NCBI GenBank assembly: GCA_009760885.1
Contig: CM019715.1
Location: 19,210,503 to 19,274,502, forward strand
DNA length: 64,000 nt
Origin: Achatina immaculata
Taxonomy: Eukaryota; Mollusca; Gastropoda; Stylommatophora; Achatinidae
Direction: 5' to 3'
Part shown: positions 57,616-64,000 of the stretch, piece by piece
Numbering within the stretch: the first letter of the stretch is position 1
How the letters are laid out: each line of letters opens with the position of its first letter
Program-made: the position numbers and the translations under genes
The notes under the pieces: generated by a model
Told to the model about the DNA's origin: nothing
Databases searched by the model: none
Seen by the model: the letters and a program-made list of their open reading frames with translations, nothing else

Positions 57616-57621
57616 TTTATT
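57616..57621 (-). promoter_or_regulatory. poly(A) signal of the SLC17-like gene
   Basis: AATAAA on the minus strand (plus TTTATT), 140 bp downstream of the stop codon at 57761. It is the first canonical signal after the stop on the gene's strand, so the 3' UTR is probably about 150-170 bp. Confidence 0.6.
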
Positions 57622-57760
57622 GCAAATAAGACATTCTGATTTTCATAACAAAGTTCAACTAATGTTCTGTCTACAATGATTTAAGTTCCTATTTTATCTA
57701 ATAACAACAGCTTCTTGAATACCACCTATGGCATTCAAAAAACAACATTATGACGTTTTA

Positions 57761-57967
57761 TCACACACGATTCTCTGCTTCATCAGATTTTTTGCCTAAC
57801 ATATTCTCTGTTTCACTGACATCCAGTTTCATCCTATTCTCAACTGAGGGAGGAATATTTGCCCACTTCTGCACAGCTGTTTGCGCAAATACCAAATAGA
57901 ACAAACCACCTGATACATACATGGCTGCTGCAATGAAGAATGCAATCTGCCACTCCTCTCTCGTTTT
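57761..57967 (-). CDS. SLC17-family transporter, last exon (TM12 and C-terminal tail)
   Basis: Terminal coding exon of a major-facilitator anion transporter. The acceptor is AATCAACAG|AAAACG. The exon reads KTREEWQIAFFIAAAMYVSG, then GLFYLVFAQTAVQKWANIPP. EWQ...FFIAAAM...G..FYL.FA...VQ.WA is the signature end of SLC17 proteins (sialin, vesicular glutamate and phosphate cotransporter relatives). The first 27 residues form TM12. The rest is a charged, probably cytosolic tail of about 40 residues (SVENRMKLDVSETENMLGKK) ending at a TAA-type stop at 57761. It starts in phase 0, matching the phase-0 end of the previous exon. The frame is intact. Confidence 0.92.
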   Translation of the reverse strand, partial: KTREEWQIAFFIAAAMYVSGGLFYLVFAQTAVQKWANIPPSVENRMKLDVSETENMLGKKSDEAENRV

Positions 57968-58575
57968 CTGTTGATTAGTCAAAATTATATTCATACAGTA
58001 TTTTTAAACAGCAATGAACAATGGTTAAATATGGAAGAAAATATTTCTTTCTAAGCAAATCGAGTCTGAAATTATAATTTTTCACTATTATTTTGCTGCT
58101 ATGGCCATATAATCTTTATGTAATGTGAGCTTCATTTTTCCATAGTTTATACTGTTGTGAAGATGTTGAAACATGCACACACACTCACAAACACGCTCAT
58201 GTCATGTTGTATATGTATAGATCTTATTAACTCTTCAGCACATTTAAAATATAAGTTTCTCAGAAAGTTCCACAATGATGTCCCAACCTATGAGAAGCCT
58301 GTAGTTTCACAATAACCTGCTTAATGGATGCCAGAATTTGAGACAGAAGATTGCTAGACAATTTACTGCATTGTGACAGTATCATCTCTCACGCATTAAT
58401 ATACATTTGCAACACTATTTTGTCAAGTATGGCGTGAACAGTACATTTTCCCTTTATAATCCACATTATATTTTCTTTCTTTAGTAGTTCACTTTCAAAT
58501 CCTGTGCATGCTATTTTAATCTGCAGTGTGTTAAAACTGAGTTACTGAATATGATATAAGAAATTGTGAGCTTAC

Positions 58576-58817
58576 ATTTGTAGTGATAGCCCCTACAACA
58601 TAAGGGGCTACGATGCCAGGTATTGTGGCAGCCATATTTGTGATGCCAAACAGAGTGCCAGCAAATTGAGGTGCTATGTCGCCATGATTGACCAGGTAGC
58701 CAGCAAAGGCTACTCCAGACAGTCCTACGCAGCCGCAGAGTAAAACTACTGCTGCTATCTGCTGTGTACAGTCCATAAATGTCACTCCCACTAGGCAAAT
58801 AGCAGGACCAAACATAC
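58576..58817 (-). CDS. SLC17-family transporter exon (TM9-TM11)
   Basis: Acceptor TTTCTCATAG|GTATG and donor ACAAAT|GTAAGC. The exon reads GMFGPAICLVGVTFMDCTQQ (TM9), IAAVVLLCGCVGLSGVAFAG (TM10), YLVNHGDIAPQFAGTLFGIT, and NMAATIPGIVAPYVVGAITT (TM11). The string NH.DIAP..AG.LFGITN..ATIPGI..P is the most conserved part of the SLC17 family. The DIAP..AG motif sits in the loop before TM11. It enters with a split codon (1+2 bases, giving glycine) and leaves in phase 0. The intron to the last exon is 608 bp. In life the protein would sit in a lysosomal, synaptic-vesicle or plasma membrane, depending on subfamily. Confidence 0.94.
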
Positions 58818-59400
58818 CTATGAGAAACAATACTGATAAAGCATAAAAAAACGCACAGGAAGTGACATAAAATCCATATCATCGATAGCACCACAGACAG
58901 ACGAAATCTATTTTTCATATTGTTGCTGCGTTTTGGAGTTTTGTTGTTGACTTGTTTTTTCTATGTGCTTCCATAGTCCTGTCTGATGTCTTAGTCTATT
59001 CTATTGTCATTTGTTTTTTGTCTGTTCTGCTTTTTATATGCAGTACATCGATATGAATGCTTCACTTATTTTGTTTTATTTAGTTTTTACTATTTAAGTG
59101 TGGGTTTTAATTTTTTTTCCCCAATTTCCTCAAGTTATTTACAGTATGTTTCCAGATGCTTGTAGCAAAACTTCTCTGGAAATCGAATTTGCGTTTTCAT
59201 CATCATTTTTCAGTGCTTATACTTCTTCTGATGGAAGTTTGAATAAAAGTTAAATTTATTTTAAATTGTAATATTGGACCTCCATAATAATCTGGTTAAC
59301 AACAAAACAAGGGAAATACCAAGAGAGTGGAGACACCAGAAAGGAAGTCAAAGAAATTTGAACAATAAAATGCGAAAAAGAAATCTGGTATTTCTCAAAC

Positions 59401-60793
59401 GTTTATAGGTAGATAGAGATGTATGATACAGCTTTACAAAGCGATAGAGGGAGTGAGAAAAGTGAGTGAGAAAAAACATAAATAATGAAAAACATACAAC
59501 ATCCAATATTTCGGCGTATGCCTTTTTCAGTGATTACATACAAAAACAAAACAAACACAATATAAAATAAAAGAAGAAAAATGAAAATGAAAAACTTAGC
59601 TTTGTGGCATCCCTCTTTGTACACAATACAACAGAATGCGACCTAAAGACAAGGCTGGGAACCACAAAGAAAAACAAATTTAACTAATCTGGTGTTAACG
59701 GCGGTGAAAGGGAGAGAACGATACAGGTTGGGGGGGGGGTGAAGCTCAGGAAAGAGATCAGGAGGCAATAAACACCTCTAGGCCGCTAGAGAAGAAGGTG
59801 ATGGTGTAGGATTGGGGGGGGGGGAGGGGAAGAAGAGAAGCTGAGAGATAACGTGAAGCTGATGAATGAAGAAATTTAGCAAAATGCGCGGGGTTAAGGT
59901 AAGAAAGTAGAATATAAATAGCAAAAAATAGACGGAAATCTAAAAAAGTGTAAATGAAGCTAAATATATTGTTAATTCCAGCTGGGTGGAGACAGCCGGC
60001 CATTATGTCATTTATGCCATTATGTGCAAACTTTGCGATATGAATTATATAGGGGAGATTGGTTTACGTTTATGAGACCGTTTTTGTCAACATCTTAACG
60101 ATATTTCCAGGACGGCATGGACCCTTGTGGCAAAACACTTTTGCCAAAGAAACCACAGGGGAAAACATGGCATCTTCTGATGTACGATCTCGTAAGGCTC
60201 TAGAACAGCACCTTATTTTCCAGGCCGGCTATCTCCACCCAGCTGGAATTAACAATATATTATTTAGCTTCCTTTAAATTTCTTTATATTTCCACTTATT
60301 TTCTGTTATTTATACTCTACTTTATTGTCTTAGCCTCGCACATTTCGCTACAGTTCTTCATTCATTAGTTTCACTATATCTCCCAGATCCACCCCCCCCC
60401 CCACACACACCACCTTCTTCTACAGCGGCCTAGAGGTATTTATTGTCTCCTGATCTCTTTCCTGAGTCTCCCCCTCCAAACCTGTATAGTTCTCTCTCTT
60501 TCACCGCTGCTAACACTCGATTGGTTCAATTTGTGGTCTCTCAGCCTTGTCTTTAGGTCGCATTCTGTTGTATTATGTACAAGGAGGGATGCCACAAAGC
60601 TAAGTTTTTCATTTTCATTTTTCTTCTTTTATTTTATATTGTGTTTGTTTTGTTTTGTATGTAATCACTGAAAAAGGCTCACGCCGAAATATTGGATGTT
60701 GTATGTTTTTCATTATTTATGTTTTTTCTCACTTTTCTCACTCCCTCTATCGCTTTGTAAAACTGTATCATACACCTCTATCTATCTGTATTA
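59401..60793. mobile_element. Penelope-like element as a large inverted repeat, in an SLC17 intron
   Basis: Two arms of about 0.57-0.6 kb (59401-60003 and 60222-60793) are inverted copies of each other around a 0.2-kb centre. The centre and right arm read on the plus strand as a GIY-YIG endonuclease end: CKLCDMNYIGEIGLRL (CX2CX3YIGE) at 60028-60078, then RFCQHLNDISRTAW, LVAKHF, and after a shift LIFQAGYLHPAGINN. That is the C-terminus of Penelope-like proteins. The arms therefore hold the protein's last residues plus the 3' UTR. Both arms contain CTGAAAAAGGC-loop-GCCGAAA, resembling a decayed hammerhead-ribozyme core. The RT is absent. Some bases differ between the arms, so they have had time to diverge. 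Confidence 0.75.
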
Positions 60794-61100
60794 CTAGAAC
60801 CAATTTTACTGCAGTCGTTATCTCTTTTATCTGTCGAATGTTTATATCATGTTATACAGATAAAACACATGAATTCAAAAGTGATCTAGGTTTTAAATTA
60901 ATGATTTACATATCTTTAATTATAAGAAAGTATTTTAAAAATTAGATCACACATTTTTATACGCCGTTTTCGCTTCCTCTTCATTAAAATATTTTTAAAA
61001 AATATGAATAGTAATTAGCACACAAATAAGCACACCATGAACAAAAACACCAACAGTGCGAACAAAGGCTACTCAGAATGAAAAAGAAAACATACCATAC

Positions 61101-61233
61101 CTATTGAGGACATTAGTTTACGAACCCACAGATATGGCAAAACTTTCCGGACGATTAGGATGTCTGAGATGGTGCCTGCCAAACTTATACAGAACCACAT
61201 CGTCAGATAAGGTAGCATAGAGAAGGCGCCGTT
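61101..61233 (-). CDS. SLC17-family transporter exon (TM8)
   Basis: Acceptor CATGTTTCAG|AACGGC and donor TCAATAG|GTATGG. It reads NGAFSMLPYLTMWFCISLAG, then TISDILIVRKVLPYLWVRKL and MSSI with a final G base. NG..S.LPYL.MW......G...D..I.R..L.....RK is the diagnostic SLC17 TM8 stretch and following loop. It begins in phase 0 and ends after one base of a codon, which is completed by GT from the next exon to give glycine. The frame is intact. Confidence 0.94.
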
Positions 61234-62654
61234 CTGAAACATGAGTTAAAATATGAAATCTTCCCCTCACTCTCATTTCAGTCAATGGGAACTAAATTCT
61301 TGTTCAGCTTCCCGAATCTTGATCTAAAATACATCCTGACAATCATACCTTTCCTGCCCATTAATCATGATCTCTGGACTTCCACTCTCGTGTCCCGGTT
61401 TCACTTGCTCATTTGCTCCAGTTTATTTTCTTAACATTTTGATAAATAGGCTAAACTATTTTCATACTTTTCAAATTGTCATTTCACACTGCAAACACTT
61501 CCCTTTGATGTCTTTTTTTTAAATCATTCATCAACGTTTGCATTATTTGACTAGAAGCATTTTCTTGTGCCATATCTTTACTGGATGTGTCTCTGAAAGA
61601 TAAATGCTCCTTTCAACGTTGTCGTTTTGCTTTTCTTGTTGTTACTGATAAATTTATTCCGCCAAAATAAGACCACAGTGTTGTTATCGTTCTTATTCAG
61701 GCAAAATATATTAGAGGTTTTAATTTCTACAGTGTGCAGAGTCAGTGATTATGTCTTTTACATGTATGATTTCTTTCTTATCTCGTTTTGTAAGTGAAAC
61801 CACATGTAGGAAAACAAATAACAATTACAACCGGTTTTTTTTTGGTCGAAAACGAACCGAAAGTAACTGTCCGTGCTCGTGACCTATGGCCACTGTTAAC
61901 TGATTTATCATGATTTGCAAATTTTTATAATTCATTTTTAAATTAAACATGTAATTTTTAATGTGTCACACAACGAAAATCCTTCATAAGTAATTTTATT
62001 CACCTTCACAACACTTTCGGCCTCTATGCGGAAATGTAATTTTAATGTACATATATCAGCCAAAATGTTTATTAAATGAAACTGAAGGTATTATTTGGCA
62101 CATTTTGTGGATATAGGAAGTCGATTTGATTTTTAATCATTGTGAATCACATAACTTTTTCACGTTCACACTTCATTTGCACTTTTATCACTATTAATAC
62201 TTTCTTCGCGTGAGTACCCAGTGTTGTCCGGGTAGTCTGAACGTAGTTCAATGTTATAAGAAAATATGTCACTGCTTTTCGCGAAAAAAAAAAAGGTTGC
62301 CATGTAGTTACCAACACCGTGATTGTGTTTGTCAATGATTCATAGTGGGTAACAAAGAATGACGCTAATCGTTCAATACACACACAAAAAAAACCACTAC
62401 ACAAAATACCGCTAACGGTATACGTATTCTTCATCATCAACATCTAAATACTCGGTTTATAGTTAGGAATTTGGGATGGGGTTAGGGTTAGCACGTGCTT
62501 TAAGTGCCCGAGTGATTATGTGTCACTAAACCTGCACAGTTTACATTTTTAGTCAGAAAAGATCTCTGTCCACATTCACACACACACACACATGAGAGAC
62601 AGAATCAAAAGCATCCGTAACATACCCTTTAATACCAGTAACTTTGGGCACATG

Positions 62655-63110
62655 AATAGAACCATTACATCACTTTTCCACATAGTCACCCTGCAAGTCG
62701 ATATATCGTTCCACTGACTTCTTCGTTCATTGAGAGAAGCTTTTCGGCTGCTCCCAAATTCAGGTCTGCACCGCTTCCTTTACTTCGTCATCAGAGATGA
62801 ACATGCGACCGAGAAGTGCTTTTTTACCGAAGACGTGATAATCGCATGGTGCCATATCAAGACTTCATGAGGGATGAGAAAAACTTCAAACTGCAGTTGT
62901 TGCATTTGTCGATGTGAGCTTATGTGCGCGATGCAGATGGCAGATGAGATCAAGATTCGTCGACTACATCTGTTCTTCCCGCTTTAAACCTTTCTACTAA
63001 TTCATAAACTTCAGTTATGCTGTTTTCACTTCCATACTGAACTAACATCCTGTGGTGTTGGTTTCATATTCTCTGCCCAAAGAAATCTCAATGGTCAATA
63101 ATAGTGTAAT
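62655..63110 (-). pseudogene. mariner-like transposase relic in an SLC17 intron
   Basis: The minus strand opens with RFLWAENMKPT, then (after a one-base shift) HRMLVQYGSENSITEVYELV and ERFKAGRTDVVDES, the N-terminal DNA-binding end of a mariner transposase. The middle is missing. The C-terminal part follows with MAPCDYHVFGKKALLGRMFI, SDDEVKEAVQTWIWEQPKSF and SQWNDI-like sequence. The DYH.F block carries the last catalytic aspartate region of mariner (here APCDYH). It is an internally deleted, frameshifted fossil. Confidence 0.82.
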
Positions 63111-63625
63111 CTTGCAGCAAGGCATCCATGTTTATTTGACCTGGCTTCAAGACTAAGGGGGGTGGGTAGATCGCTGCGCTGTGCGTGTTCCAACTACCCA
63201 TCAGCTATTGCGAAAGTATTCATCAACGTCTGTATATTGTGGTTACCAGGTAATTTCTAACTTGCCTTTTTTATTCTCTCTCTCTTTCTCTCTCTCGTGT
63301 GATGAAATTATAAACTTATAAACTTAATATGATCACTACAAACTCAAGCGACCAAAACAAACAAAATACTACTGTACTGGACTATCTTGGAAGTATGTGT
63401 TGTTTCCGCATGAGCACTCTGTGTGTGTATGAAATATTCTGTCAGTTATGCCACACAAAAGCCTGTAATGGTCGCCATCCCTTTTGTCAGTTATTACACT
63501 GTAAAGATACAGGATGATCTGGTTTGTCTCCGTTCACGGAAAACTGGGTCTAGTCAGTACTGCTTACTATTTACTCTACACTGATTTTATACTTTTACGT
63601 AAGGCGAAAAAAAAAGAATGCTTAC

Positions 63626-63772
63626 AGATTTGAGGTCAAATTTAAGCACTTCCTTCATGTATGTCGGTATCTGTGTGAGCAACATGTACAGACCATAGTT
63701 CCCGCAAGTATGTGCCAGCATGATGGCCCAGAACGGCAAGGATGTCAAAATGGCTCTCCACGGTTTCGGTTG
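63626..63772 (-). CDS. SLC17-family transporter exon (TM7); gene continues past the window
   Basis: Acceptor TGGTTTCCACAG|CAACCG and donor AAATCT|GTAAGC. Exactly 49 codons: QPKPWRAILTSLPFWAIMLA, HTCGNYGLYMLLTQIPTYMK, EVLKFDLKS. The P.WRAILTS.P.WAI..AH...N...Y.LLT..PTYM...L.F stretch is the start of the second six-helix half (TM7) in SLC17 proteins. Both ends are phase 0 and agree with the exon at 61101-61233. The N-terminal half (TM1-TM6) must lie beyond 64000 on this strand. Sequence cannot tell sialin-like from phosphate- or glutamate-transporter-like members without that half. Confidence 0.94.
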
Positions 63773-64000
63773 CTGTGGAAACCATGAAGAAATAAACTTC
63801 GTCAGTCTTTTTAGTTCATGTTGATGTCTGAGAGCGAATAATTAACAATTATTTTTCTGCTATAAGCACGTAAACAATAAAAAAAAGTAAGTGAACAATA
63901 CAGAATAAATTAGGTTGAGAGCTTTCTCGTTCTGATAAATATTATCTTTTTTTTCGGTTCTAAGCACTGTAATAACCAGAGGTGGGGTGAGGGATATGCT

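Noticed and set aside
58511..58918. 135-codon minus-strand frame over the SLC17 exon region
   Set aside because: It overlaps the TM9-TM11 exon in another frame and crosses the splice sites. The conserved DIAP/GITN frame is the true one.
62474..62492. GGGGTTAGGGTTAGC as telomere-like repeat
   Set aside because: Only two imperfect TTAGGG units occur, with no array.
1..64000. CRISPR arrays, prokaryotic operons or phage-like modules
   Set aside because: Repeats here are dispersed retroelements with TSDs, and the coding gene is spliced. Nothing resembles regularly spaced short repeats or bacterial gene organisation.

Overview
The window looks like a piece of an animal (probably invertebrate) nuclear genome. 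It is AT-rich and mostly non-coding. It holds a spliced membrane-transporter gene with GT/AG introns, and it is packed with non-LTR retrotransposons (LINEs), Tc1/mariner relics, a Gypsy LTR retroelement, a Penelope-like element and a tRNA-derived SINE. I could not choose between arthropod, mollusc or another lineage from sequence alone. No rRNA or complete tRNA gene, CRISPR array or prokaryotic operon is visible.

Layout. 0-9.7 kb: LINE fragments, one copy of a (GAA)n-tailed repeat that I do not recognise, and a minus-strand RTE/BovB-like LINE split by a second LINE. 9.9-20.9 kb: several minus- and plus-strand LINEs, one split by a tRNA-derived SINE with a 14-bp target-site duplication (TSD). 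21-32.8 kb: mostly non-coding DNA with more copies of the (GAA)n-tailed repeat, a mariner relic, and a short cluster of possible plus-strand exons at 22.69-23.12 kb. 32.9-41.4 kb: a nest of at least five LINE insertions up to three levels deep, readable from TSDs and from coding sequence that resumes across each insertion. 41.8-43.3 kb: a decayed Tc1-like transposon. 43.5-50.1 kb: a decayed minus-strand Gypsy element (zinc knuckle, protease, RT, RNase H) split by a LINE, which is itself split by an internally deleted LINE derivative. 50.5-57.6 kb: LINE tails, microsatellites and unrecognised DNA. 57.6-64.0 kb: the 3' half of a minus-strand SLC17-family (sialin/vesicular glutamate or phosphate transporter type) gene, four exons with its stop codon and poly(A) signal. 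One intron carries a Penelope-like element arranged as a large inverted repeat, and another carries a mariner relic.

The LINE copies fall into recurring families, named here by their 3' ends: family A ends in (TGAA)n; family B is RTE/BovB-like and ends in (GAT)n; family C ends in a conserved GTGACGTTTAACG block plus GGATRTAA; family D ends in TTAAGGTTCA(GA)n; E, F and H each occur once. The only convincing host gene is the SLC17 transporter. Almost every long open frame elsewhere is retroelement coding sequence or its antisense shadow.
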